Shown here one piece after another: positions 21,440 to 30,800 of a DNA stretch of 64,000 nt. The DNA is from Aquarana catesbeiana (lineage: Eukaryota; Chordata; Amphibia; Anura; Ranidae), in NCBI RefSeq assembly GCF_042186555.1, contig NC_133333.1, forward strand, positions 63,909,909 to 63,973,908, read 5' to 3'. How positions within the stretch are numbered: the stretch's first letter is position 1; the number at the start of each line of letters is the position of its first letter. The notes beneath the pieces are model-generated. The model searched no databases, was not told the origin of the DNA, and worked only from the letters and a program-made list of their open reading frames with translations. The translations under genes and the position numbers were made by a program.

Positions 21440-22930
21440 ATAAAATGCCAGGACAGTTCAAAACACCCCCAAATGACCCCATTTTGGAAAGTAGACACCC
21501 CAAGCTATTTGCTGAGAGGCATGTCGAGTCCATGGAATATTTTATATTGCGACACAAGTTGCGGGAAAGAGACAAATTTTTTTTTTTTTTTTTTTGCACA
21601 AAGTTGTCACTAAATGATATATTGCTCAAACATGCCATGGGAATATGTGAAATTACACCCCAAAATACATTCTACTGCTTCTCCTGAGTACGGGGATACC
21701 ACATGTGTGAGACTTTTTGGGAGCCTAGCCGCGTATGGGACCCCGAAAACCAAGCACCGCCTTCAGGCTTTCTAAGGGCGTGAATTTTTGATTTCACTCT
21801 TCACTGCCTATCACAGTTTTGGAGGCCATGGAAAGCCCAGGTGGCACAAAACCCCCCCAAATGACCCCATTTTAGAAAGTAGACACCCCAAGCTATTTGC
21901 TGAGAGGTATAGTGAGTATTTTGCAGACCTCACTTTTTGTCACAAAGTTTTGAAAATTGAAAAAAGAAAAAAAAAAAGTTTTTTCTTGTCTTTCTTCATT
22001 TTCAAAAACAAATGAGAGCTGCAAAATACTCACCATGCCTCTCAGCAAATAGCTTGGAGTGTCTACTTTCCAAAATGGGGTCATTTGGGGGGGTTTTGTG
22101 CCACCTGGGCATTCCATGGCCTCCGAAACTGTGATAGGCAGTGAAGAGTGAAATCAAAAATTTTCACCCTTAGAAATCCTGAAGGCGGTGCTTGGTTTTC
22201 GGGGCCCCGTACGCGGCTAGGCTCCCAAAAAGTCCCACACATGTGGTATCCCCATACTCAGGAGAAGCAGCTAAATGTATTTTGGGGTGCAATTCCACAT
22301 ATGCCCATGGCCTGTGTGAGCAATATATCATTTAGTGACAACTTTGTGCAAAAAAAAAAAAAAAGTGTCACTTTCCCGCAACTTGTGTCAAAATATAAAA
22401 TATTCCATGGACTCAATATGCCTCTCAGCAAATAGCTTGGGGTGTCTACTTTCCAAAATGGGGTCATTTGGGGGGGGGTTGTGCCACCTGGGCATTCCAT
22501 GGCCTCCGAAACTGCGATAGGCAGTGAAGAGTGAAATCAAAAATTTACACCCTTAGAAATCCTGAAGGCGGTGCTTGGTTTTCGGGGCCCCGTACGCGGC
22601 TAAGCTCCCAAAAAGTCCCACACATGTGGTATCCCCATACTCAGGAGAAGCAGCTGAATGTATTTTGGGGTGCAATTCCACATAGGCCCATGGCCTGTGT
22701 GAGCAATATATCATTTAGTGACAACTTTTTGTAAATATTTTTTTTTTTTTTTTTTGTCATTATTCAATCACTTGGGACAAAAAAAAAAAATATTCAATGG
22801 TTTCAACATGCCTCTCAGCAATTTCCTTGGGGTGTCTACTTTCCAAAATGGGGTCATTTGGGGGGGGCTTGTACTGCCCTGCCATTTTAGCACCTCAAGA
22901 AATGACATAGGCAGTCATAAACTAAAAGCT
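21440..22930. repeat. Palindromic array of five repeat modules
   Basis: A module with caaatgaccccattttggaaagtagac occurs twice in plus orientation (near 21470 and 21855) and three times inverted (near 22060, 22450 and 22840). Spacer modules (cctgagtacggggataccacatgtg and its complement) alternate with them. The array therefore folds as a large palindrome centred near 21985, where an A-rich/T-rich loop sits, plus one extra unit on the right. Confidence 0.85.
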
Positions 22931-23327
22931 GTGTAAATTACAGAAAATGTACCCTAGTTTGTAGACACTATAACTTTTGCGCAAATCAATAAATATATGC
23001 TTATTGACATTTTTTTTACCAAAGACATTGGCCTAAATGTATGACTAAAATTTAGTTTATTGGATTTTTTTATAACAAAAAGTAGAAAATATCATTTTTT
23101 TTCAAAATTTTCGGTCTTTTTCCATTTATAGCGCAAAAAATAAAAACTGCAGAGGTGATCAAATACCATCAAAAGAAAGCTCTATTTGTGGGAAGAAAAG
23201 GACGCAAATTTCGTTTGGGTACAGCATTGCATGACCGTGCAATTAGTAGTTAAAGCGACGCAGTGCCAAATTGGAAAAAGACCTCTGGTCCTTAGGCAGC
23301 ATAATGGTCCGGGGCTCAAGTGGTTAA

Positions 23328-23638
23328 AGCACAAATCACATTTTAAAACATTTTAGGGGGTGTTTGGTGTAAAGCACTACTATGGAGCTAATAAAATACA
23401 TTGTTAAGTGACTACATGAGGTGAATATAGGGCCAGGAGACCATGCTGGAGAGGTAAGTGAAGGCAAATATGTATGAAGGACAAAAAAATAATTACATAA
23501 AAATCCAGCATGCATGAGGACAAAGGGGACATTCACAGCATATTACAACCATGGTAATTAGGGAATGAGGAAAGAAATACAATATATTATCAAACATTAA
23601 ATACAATAAAATGTGATATTAAAGGATAAAAATCTTAC
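23328..23638 (-). other. Probable intron of the Harbinger transposase gene
   Basis: Follows the splice donor of the transposase exon on the minus strand (AAG|GTAAGATT at 23639/23638). AT-rich, no ORF. The piggyBac inserted into this intron or just beyond it. Confidence 0.5.
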
Positions 23639-24084
23639 CTTAATATACTCCTTCTGCAGGACCTGGATGATGACAGAACAGGTCTCCGGGATAATGATCC
23701 CCAGAGCCTGGGGGGAGATGCCTGTCGAGAACTTCAAGTCCTGCAAGCTTCTCCCCGTCGCAGGGTGGCGACGAGCCTCTGCTCTGGAGTGATGGCTTGC
23801 CTCATGCAGGTATCCTGCCTGCTGATATAGGGGGTCAGCAAAGCCAACAAACGGTGAAATACGGGGTCCGTCAGCTGGAGAAAGTTCCTGAAATCATCAG
23901 GATTATTCTCACGGATCTCACGGAGCAAAGGCATGTGACAGAACTGGTCACGCTGAAGCAACCAATTCTTGGTCCATGAACTCCTCCCCACCCTGTTCAT
24001 GGACTGGACTTGTGTCAAGGTCAGGACCCCAACACCAAGCCCCCGCACAGCACAAACTCTACGAGGAGTACGTATACGCAACAT
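23639..24084 (-). pseudogene. Harbinger transposase, first coding exon, frameshifted
   Basis: The N-terminal part of a PIF/Harbinger transposase. The reading frame from 24084 shows the conserved DDFRNFLQLTDPVFHRLLAL and RQDTCMRQAITPEQRL blocks of the family's helical N-domain. The frame is lost at about 23745, where a short segment appears deleted. Another frame then continues with the QALGIIIPETCSVIIQVLQKEY block up to a consensus donor at 23639. The DDE catalytic exon that should follow is not present anywhere on the minus strand to the left. The gene lies next to the right TIR and points inward, as usual in the family. Confidence 0.85.
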
Positions 24085-24568
24085 GGCTAGAAAACGGTCG
24101 GCTGCTCAGAACGAAGTAACAGAATGCACTGAAGAACAGCAAGGCCTGTGAAGAGCGACCTGAAAAACAGTAATGAACGAATAAGAACACAATGACAAGA
24201 GTCAATGGTAACTCGCTGCACGCACTGAAGAGCAGATACAAACCCACAAGCACAAACTGAACAGCAGAAAACGATCTGAAAACCACAAGTCTGAAAAAGC
24301 AAAAATCGTCTCTCACCAAACTTTTACTAACATGAGATTAGGAAAAGGAGCCCAAAGGGCGCCGCGCTTGGTTCTGAACTGGCCTTTTCTAGTCTCGTCG
24401 TACGTGGTGTACGTCACCGCGTTTTTGGCGATCGGAAATTCCGACAACTTTGTGCGACCGTGTGTACAAACATGTTTGAGCCAACATCCGTCAGAACATC
24501 CGTCAGAAAAAATCCATGGATTTTGTTGTCGGAATGTCCGATCAATGTCCGATCATGTGTACGGGGCA
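24085..24568. promoter_or_regulatory. Harbinger right subterminal region
   Basis: This is the upstream region of the transposase exon and the right end. It contains repeated ccgtcagaa, ttccgac and tccgatca motifs in both orientations, matching the subterminal pattern of the left end, and finishes at the TIR. Confidence 0.6.
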
Positions 24569-24571
24569 TAA

Positions 24572-24760
24572 GAGATGTATTTCCAGGTCCCATCCTATAT
24601 CTAGATAATAAATGCACAGGCTTCTTTGTTCTGGGATGGAGACCTGGTTTAACAAGGGGAAAAATGTATTATCTTGATACATTTTTGTACTGCCCCTTGC
24701 TTTGCCTTTTATACAAATGTGAAAAACTTTCAATAAAGAAATAAAGTTTAAAAAAAGAGA
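24572..24760 (+). mobile_element. LINE 3' tail, plus strand
   Basis: The stretch ends tttcaataaagaaataaagtttaaaaaaag (24731-24758), a poly(A) signal followed by an A-rich tail typical of L1-type 3' ends. No ORF remains. It abuts the Harbinger target site, so the Harbinger probably inserted into an old LINE copy. Confidence 0.5.
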
Positions 24761-25200
24761 AGATGACATTGATCAATGTTTGATCAATGGCTTTTAGCAG
24801 ACTCTCTTCACCTTGAGGTCCATGCAGGGCTGTATAGTGCTTGCTCCAGGCAGATTTGACATACTAGCTTGGCAGGCAATGACCTTCCACAACAAATGTA
24901 GCGACTATTAGGGCTGGTATCTTGTGATGTTTGTAAATGGGGAGCAATGATAATGAGGGGTGAGATGATGAGCTTAATCAACATTGCCTCAATGTCTGTT
25001 CTTAGATGGTGACTTTGTCTTGACCGTCAGAAGGCTCCCTCCATCCTGTAGTCCTTACAGGACTATAGATATTGGCTCTCTTTTTCTCAATCTTCACTGC
25101 TTACCTAATCCCTATACCTTAAAAGCAATGGGTGGTCTGGCTGGACAGCGTTTCCCATAGAAACAGAGCAAAGCAGCAGACTGAAATGAAAAAACAGCAC
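24761..25200. other. No gene seen
   Basis: Mixed-composition sequence without a recognisable repeat family, coding region or strong structure. Confidence 0.4.
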
Positions 25201-25390
25201 AAGCTAAGTCTCCACTATTGCGACCTGAAAGTCGCAAGATTTTGCTGCAATTTGATGCGACTTGAAGCAGTGCCTGTGTATTCTTAAGGTCTATGAACAT
25301 AGATATGAACGGTACTCATTGGAAATCATGGGGTACGGCTTGACATGTGACTTTGCAGTGACAAGTTGCACTAGTGGAAACTGAGCCCAA
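25201..25390. mobile_element. Short MITE-like element
   Basis: The ends are imperfect inverted repeats: aagctaagtctccactattgcgac at the left and the complement of gttgcactagtggaaactgagccc at the right. Inside are several gcgactt/aagtcgc motifs in both orientations. Size and structure fit a MITE; no clear duplication was found and the superfamily is unassigned. Confidence 0.5.
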
Positions 25391-25490
25391 CACAGTGATT
25401 CCAGAGCAAGCATAGAAAAGGGGATAGGAAGAGCCCATAAAACCATTTAGAAGTCACATTTGCCATTAGCGATGATATCCGTGCCTGAGC

Positions 25491-25800
25491 ATGATCAGAT
25501 CACCATCCTGGAAAAGCTCTAGCCAGGAAACCCAGAGGCCGTATCACTTTCCTGCCTCTCATGCCTCTCATGCTCAGAGTGTACTTGCACTGCTGCAGCC
25601 ATCTTGGAAATGGCAAACACCCATAACACAGAGAAAAGAAATAAAAAGCATATGGAAAGCAAAAGGAAACGCTGTCACTTATGTCAAAGCTTGTTTAAAG
25701 CTTTCTTTGAGAAGCCTGCACCACCAGAATGGGGCTCCAACCATATAGCTCATTTAGAGGCTTTACAGGAAGGACTTCCACCCAGGAGAGGCTGAAATAT
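25491..25800 (+). other. Weak ORF with Lys-rich and Cys motif, unidentified
   Basis: A frame from 25604 reads HMESKRKRCHLCQSLFKAFF and could be a fragment of a retroelement Gag-type protein with a CxxC pair. It continues into a tandem duplication (about 25725-25800 and 25815-25890, sharing caccagaatggggctccaaccatatag and ggaaggacttccacccaggagaggctgaa), so its 3' part is repeat-derived. Too short to assign. Confidence 0.25.
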
Positions 25801-25899
25801 GCCCCCCCCAGACCACCAGAATGGGGCTCCAACCATATAGCTTCGTTTAGAGGCTGTATAGGAAGGACTTCCACCCAGGAGAGGCTGAACCTGGCTGGG

Positions 25900-26500
25900 G
25901 CGACAAGCGGTAAGGGATACCTCGCGACTCCAGTCTTGATCATGTGAGGGAAAAAAAGGAGAATGCTGTGAGCCGGGTCTGTCTTTGATTTATAGTTAAC
26001 CAGTCCTATCAGGTCCCTGAGCATGCCCAGACCAACCCAAATGCATTTCACACACCAAAAGGCACAGGAAAAAAAGCAAAGTCCCTGAGCATGCCCAGAC
26101 CAACCCAAATGCAGCTAGCACAAAATAAGCCACCCCCCCGTCCAAAATTAAACACATCATCCAGCATGTCCTTAATTAAGGTTAAGAAAAAAGAAGGTGG
26201 AAAAAAGTACTGGACTGCATCAAAAACGCACCAAAAACGTATCATAAACGCACTGGATTGCATCAAAAATGCACATGCATCTGGACTGCGTTTCTATGTA
26301 GTGAACTAGCCCTAAAGCTAGTAACTTGGGGGGGACTCTGCTTGTAAAGTGGTGCATCTGTAGCATGTATCCAAAATGCTCCTTCAAAGATGTACGACTT
26401 TAGAGAAAACATAAACATCGACACTGCAGCTGCAAGATTTTAACACAAAACCAAAAATAGCCTGCCCCCCAATACATACAAGTCCATTTGGGGCTGTAAA
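25900..26500. other. Non-coding, short repeats
   Basis: Contains two copies of ccctgagcatgcccagaccaacccaaatgca (25 kb side, near 26014 and 26082) and a cluster of aaaacgca/aaatgca motifs at 26215-26300 resembling a degenerate MITE. No gene. Confidence 0.4.
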
Positions 26501-26960
26501 GGCTTAAAATGAGAACCCCCACGTGAAAAATACCACCCCAAAATCTAAAAATATTGTGCCCCTCCCACGCACTAACAAACTCCTAGCCAAACACACAGCA
26601 AGCCAGCCCATGAAAGGGGGGTGTATGTTTGGAAGCAGAAGGGGCTCAGGCACCCCAAAAGGCAACCACCTTGTTCCCATATTCAGGGGCACAAGGGCCT
26701 CTTCCACACAACCCTAGGCTGGGGTTGTGGGGGGCTGCAGACAGGGGGGCTTTACAGAATGTAGAAAGCCCCTTTAAACTAGTGTGTACAAGGTGCTTTG
26801 TGTTTAATATTGGGCTGAGCCCAACTTGCCCCAAAGGCAGCCAGCTATGTTGAGTGCATGTGGCCTTGAATGGTTCGGGAGGGAGTTGGGCGATCGCTCT
26901 TCTTGCCCCTTTCCTAGCTGGCCCTGTTGTTTGCTCTGAAAAAGGATGTGGTTTGGATTG
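26500..26960. repeat. Relative of the palindromic hAT interior
   Basis: Segments match the interior of the element at 47324-50333. The block ccaccttgttcccat...cacaagggcctc...cacaaccctaggc...gggggctttac corresponds to its left arm near 48190-48290, and the block ccccaaaggcagcc...tgttgagtgcatgtggccttg...ttcgggaggga to its right arm near 49450-49505. Here the two lie close together, so this is a shorter, older member or a relative with another arrangement. Confidence 0.55.
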
Positions 26961-26997
26961 GTGAAGGCAGCTCACAGCCTTTGGAGATTGAAGAATG

Positions 26998-27280
26998 GAG
27001 TTCCCCTTTAAAAGCAAAAACTAGCCCAAAGAAAACATATGCATTAGAAGGGGAGACAAGAGCATTGGAGTGTAGAGTTCCCCTTTAAAAGCAAAAACTA
27101 GCCCAAAGAAAACATATACATTCGAAGGGGAGACAAGAGCATTGGAGTGTAGAGTTCCCCTTTAAAAGCAAAAACTAGCCCAAAGAAAACATATGCATTA
27201 GAAAGGGAGACAAGAGCATTGGAGTATAGAGTTCCCCTTTAAAAGCAAAAACTAGCCCAAAGAAAACATATGCATTAGAA
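26998..27280 (+). repeat. 77-bp tandem repeat, about four units
   Basis: The unit begins gagttcccctttaaaagcaaaaactagccc and contains aaaacatatgcattagaa. Units start near 26998, 27074, 27151 and 27228. The last unit is broken inside atatgcattaga by the Penelope-like insertion. Confidence 0.88.
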
Positions 27281-28195
27281 CAGAAGGAACCTCATATAAA
27301 TGGGATTTTAAGGGCAAAATTACTTACAAAAAATTATGCTAAAAAAAAAAATGTTATTTTACAAAAAAGGTAAAAAAAACGATTTTATACAAGAAACGTG
27401 TATGAACAACACAATTTGTAGTGTATTACAGTAATGACAAAAAATCAAGCTAACGCGTTTCGAAATAGTTAATTTATGCAATCTTCTTCAGGGATAATTT
27501 TTGCCATTTCTGAAAGGTACAAAATATGATATAAGTATACATATATCTCATAACATGCATATGAAGCCTGTGCTGAAATACATAAAAGACTTACAAAAAT
27601 AATAGTTGACATGAAAGTTTCCAATGGTTCATCGGACATCCACCCAATCTGTATAGGCCTTTAATCATGCAAAAGAACCCCCGGATATTAAAATCCAAAA
27701 GGCGGAGAACCGCTTTAACAAGGTTGCAAATGGCAGTAGTGTGGAAATCTAGGAGAGGAACACATAGCACATGGTAAAGCATGGAAGAAAAAAAAAACCT
27801 TACATGGATTTTTGTAAGTTGCGACGTTCCAACCACGAAATATATGATGGAAAATATTTCAAAAGAGGGGCAAAATTCAAGCCACTCAAGATTGATTTGG
27901 CAGGGAGTCCCAACCCTGAAAGATGATGGAAAAGGAAAATATAAGGGTTGTCTGAAAGCTAGATAATATGCAAAAATAATCAGAAAAAACAGGGCCATAT
28001 TTGCCAAAAGTAAAACCATATTTATGAATTGGAAGGCAGAAGGATCCAAACTCATAACGTTCAATAAATAAGATGATGGCTAAACAATCACTCAAATAGG
28101 GAGATCCCCCATAAACACAGAGGGCACCCCTCCATGAGTGGAAGCCTGAATCTCAAGAAATCAAAAAGGAAAGTAAAATCAAATTATTCATGGAA
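27281..28195 (-). repeat. Penelope terminal repeat copy 1
   Basis: Direct repeat of 35473-36395 with about 95 percent identity by eye. On the minus strand it contains cctgaagaag...cgaaacgcgtt (27490 to 27450), a hammerhead-like core discussed separately. Confidence 0.88.
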
Positions 28196-28519
28196 ATATA
28201 AAATATAAAAAATGGTCCAGCTTACCAAAATGTGCTGTGTGTCTCTCCCACACCTGAACCAAAAGGCAGTCCAGGATCCACAGAAGCAGCCCAAAGGAGA
28301 GGGGATTGCCCCTCTGATATTGAAAATAAGAGCAAGATGGTGTGTTGCTCCTCAGACAAGGTGTCGTCGGATGAGGATGGCGGCTCTGGGGTTCCCGGCG
28401 TTCTCTTTTTATGGCCCGTGCTTGTTCGCCGCTGGGACCTCACAGGGCGTTGAGAGACGACGACGCATCAGATGACAGCGGTGACGTCATTCTCTGAGCG
28501 CCGCTCGTACGGAGGCGGC
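28196..28519 (-). other. Penelope 3' region, non-coding
   Basis: Unique internal sequence of the element between the terminal repeat and the nested insertion; it resumes at 29939. CpG-rich around 28360-28510. No gene supported. Confidence 0.5.
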
Positions 28520-28534
28520 ATGTATCAAAGGCAA

Positions 28535-29923
28535 ACAAGCAAAGAAAGTGTTTCCACCGCTCAGGCTGACACTGACCCAGGTGTAAGTAGAAGTTTCAGA
28601 GCAGAAGAGCTCCAGGTGCTGGCTGAATGCTAGGCAAAGCAGGCTTGAATGGAGGAGAAGATTTGGATGCCGCACACCGGATGTAGTCAAAAAACTTCAC
28701 TTTATTGAAAAAATGGGATCATCAAAATAACAAGACTGTCATGCAGAAAGTACAGGTAAGCTGACGCGTTTCGCACTCAGGACTGAGTGCTTACTCATAG
28801 CTAACAAATATTAAAAAGACAAACTCTTATATAGCTCAATGGAGTATCACATGATTGCCCAATTAGATGGTCATTGAGTCTCAGCTGGAAGCCAATTTAA
28901 TGAGGTCTCGGCATCTGCTGGCTATTTGATGTGTTAACTGATTGAGAAATGTTTTCAAAACCGTGACATGTAAATAGATGACAAAGAATGTGAAAAAAGA
29001 TGTGTATATGTACATGTGTAAGCAAAAAATATATATGTGTGTATATATATATAGTGAATCCTATCAATAAACGTGTATATAATAATGAATGTACTTCTAT
29101 AACATGTATATATGAAAGGTGATAAGTATCTAGACATTTAGTGTGACACAGACTAGCGGCGTTCTATTACCTTGAACACCGCTGCTTCATTCCTGAAATT
29201 CTACACACACCCTGCTCTCGGCCAGGCTCATCATTTAGAATCACTACGTTACAAGTCAGTCTACTGGGACCCTGCATATATCACTGCCATTTGACCAGAT
29301 CAGGGCAACCCTTATCAGCGTGATTTTATGTCTTTGAATCCCACAGTTTATTTCTATTATTATAGGGCCCTATATGTACCTTGTTATCAACCGCGGGCAT
29401 ATCACGCATTATTTCAGGTCACATTGCTCTATATTTCACCTGTATTATTCTGGCTTATTATAGAGAGCTTCATCCACTTCACCGGCATATTATAGAGAGT
29501 TTCATCATATTTATATATTTTGTTCACATATAGTTTTATTACATTCACTCTTCACATTTACTTTTCACGTTGTCTGAATATTTTTATCAATATATTTTCT
29601 CTTTTTTTAATGAGAAATATTTTTTACACATTTTTTCCTTTCACCTAATAGTAATTTCTTTTTTTGATACTTATCACCTTTCATATATACACGTTATAGA
29701 AGTACATTCATTATTATATACACGTTTATTGATAGGATTCACTATATATATATATACACACATATATATTTTTTGCTTACACATGTACATATACACATCT
29801 TTTTTCACATTCTTTGTCATCTATTTACATGTCATGGTTTTGAAAACATTTCTCAATCAGTTAACACATCAAATAGCCAGCAGATGCCGAGATCTCATTA
29901 AATTGGCTTCCAGCTGAGACTCT
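28535..29923. mobile_element. Second Penelope-type insertion with inverted arms
   Basis: A 1389-bp insertion flanked by the exact 15-bp duplication atgtatcaaaggcaa (28520-28534 and 29924-29938). The first 340 bases are unique and carry a gacgcgtttcg motif next to a 7-bp perfect stem. They are followed by inverted arms of about 260 bp (28876-29136 and 29664-29922) around a 525-bp centre. One-sided unique sequence plus inverted terminal copies and a long duplication resemble the organisation of the host Penelope element. No coding region. Confidence 0.75.
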
Positions 29924-29938
29924 ATGTATCAAAGGCAA

Positions 29939-30800
29939 GACGCAGGGGGAGCGGGGCCGGCGAACATCCGGCCACGCCTACCCCCTTGCAATCCATAGCC
30001 TGAAAAACCATCATTGCTGACAGCACCACAAAGGGTCGTCCCATACTAAGTCAGGAGGGAGAGATCAACATCAGCCCCATCTCCCTATAGCATAAGACAC
30101 ACCAAGAGGGGCGACAGTCACTGACAATATGATTCCTGCCAAAGTACAGGGCAAAAATCCAAAAGTTGTATGTAGAAAAATACAAAAATAAAATGAAAAA
30201 AGGATAGTGTTATCTAAAAGATTAAATACTATTTATTGGACCGGGTGGATATGATGGAGAAAACCTTTACCACAGTCCAAAGCCGGGGCATCGGAAGAAA
30301 GACCCAAAAGGGAATAGTCTTCCGAAAGGAGAAACTAACTACCCCCGACACATGGAATATCCTCCCATAGCTGTTTGAGCAGTGCCAAGGGCACCCAAGA
30401 CCACAGCATGGGAGGAGAGAAGGCCCCCAACAAGTCTGTGGGGGCCTACCTGTGCCGGATGCATGATAATGGCCACAGAGAAGGGTGGATGACACCAAAA
30501 AACGCATTGGGAAATCAATTTCATCATGAATAAAAATAAATACAATGAGTAAAAAAAAAAAAGAAAAGAAAAATAATTTTCAAGTACTGGCACAAATCAC
30601 AATCAAATTTCAAGATAGAGGGCATCCAGGGCCCAAAAAGACTATATCATTCAAATAATGTAATTTCAAAGAACATATACTACCCCAATAGATATCGTCA
30701 TTTCAACCAATCTCCTGCTGGGGAAAACAGAGTGTGAGAGAACAAAATGTGAAAAAGGGAGAAAAAGAAACATAAGGAAGGAAGAACAGAAGAATCTGAC
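29939..30800 (-). other. Penelope 3' untranslated region
   Basis: Continuation of the outer Penelope element after the nested insertion, downstream of its endonuclease. No gene is visible; composition is A-rich. Confidence 0.5.

Larger units (their letters stand above)
17497..23323. mobile_element. piggyBac-type element, internally deleted, 5.8 kb
   Basis: The ends CCACTTGA...(T)CAAGTGG lie between TTAA duplications (17493-17496 and 23324-23327), which is the piggyBac signature. The interior has a GC-rich 5' part, a three-unit 350-bp tandem array, a remnant of the transposase gene (19470-19879), a long AT-rich 3' region and a palindromic set of repeated modules (21440-22930). The last 350 bases (reading tttatagcgcaaaaaataaa, gtgatcaaataccat and caaaagaaagctc) are also present in the piggyBac at 42912-45271 and, inverted, at 54900 and 62400, so these are one family. 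The transposase catalytic core is absent. Confidence 0.88.
425..24568. mobile_element. Harbinger (PIF) DNA transposon, heavily nested
   Basis: The ends are terminal inverted repeats that match at 18 of 20 positions (TGCCCCGTACACACGGTCGG at 425-444 and its complement at 24549-24568). They are flanked by the 3-bp duplication TAA (422-424 and 24569-24571), as expected for Harbinger. Inside are the typical gene types of the family: a transposase exon at the right end, a Myb/SANT-like DNA-binding protein and a MADF-type protein. At least five later insertions account for roughly 18 kb of the 24.1 kb; removing them leaves about 5.7 kb, plausible for an autonomous Harbinger. The catalytic DDE exon of the transposase is not found, so this copy is dead. 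An alternative is two related elements whose outer ends happen to pair, but the matching TAA and the coherent internal genes favour one element. Confidence 0.75.

Noticed and set aside
26998..27280. Evenly spaced repeats considered as a CRISPR array
   Set aside because: Units are contiguous tandem copies without unique spacers, and the DNA is vertebrate.
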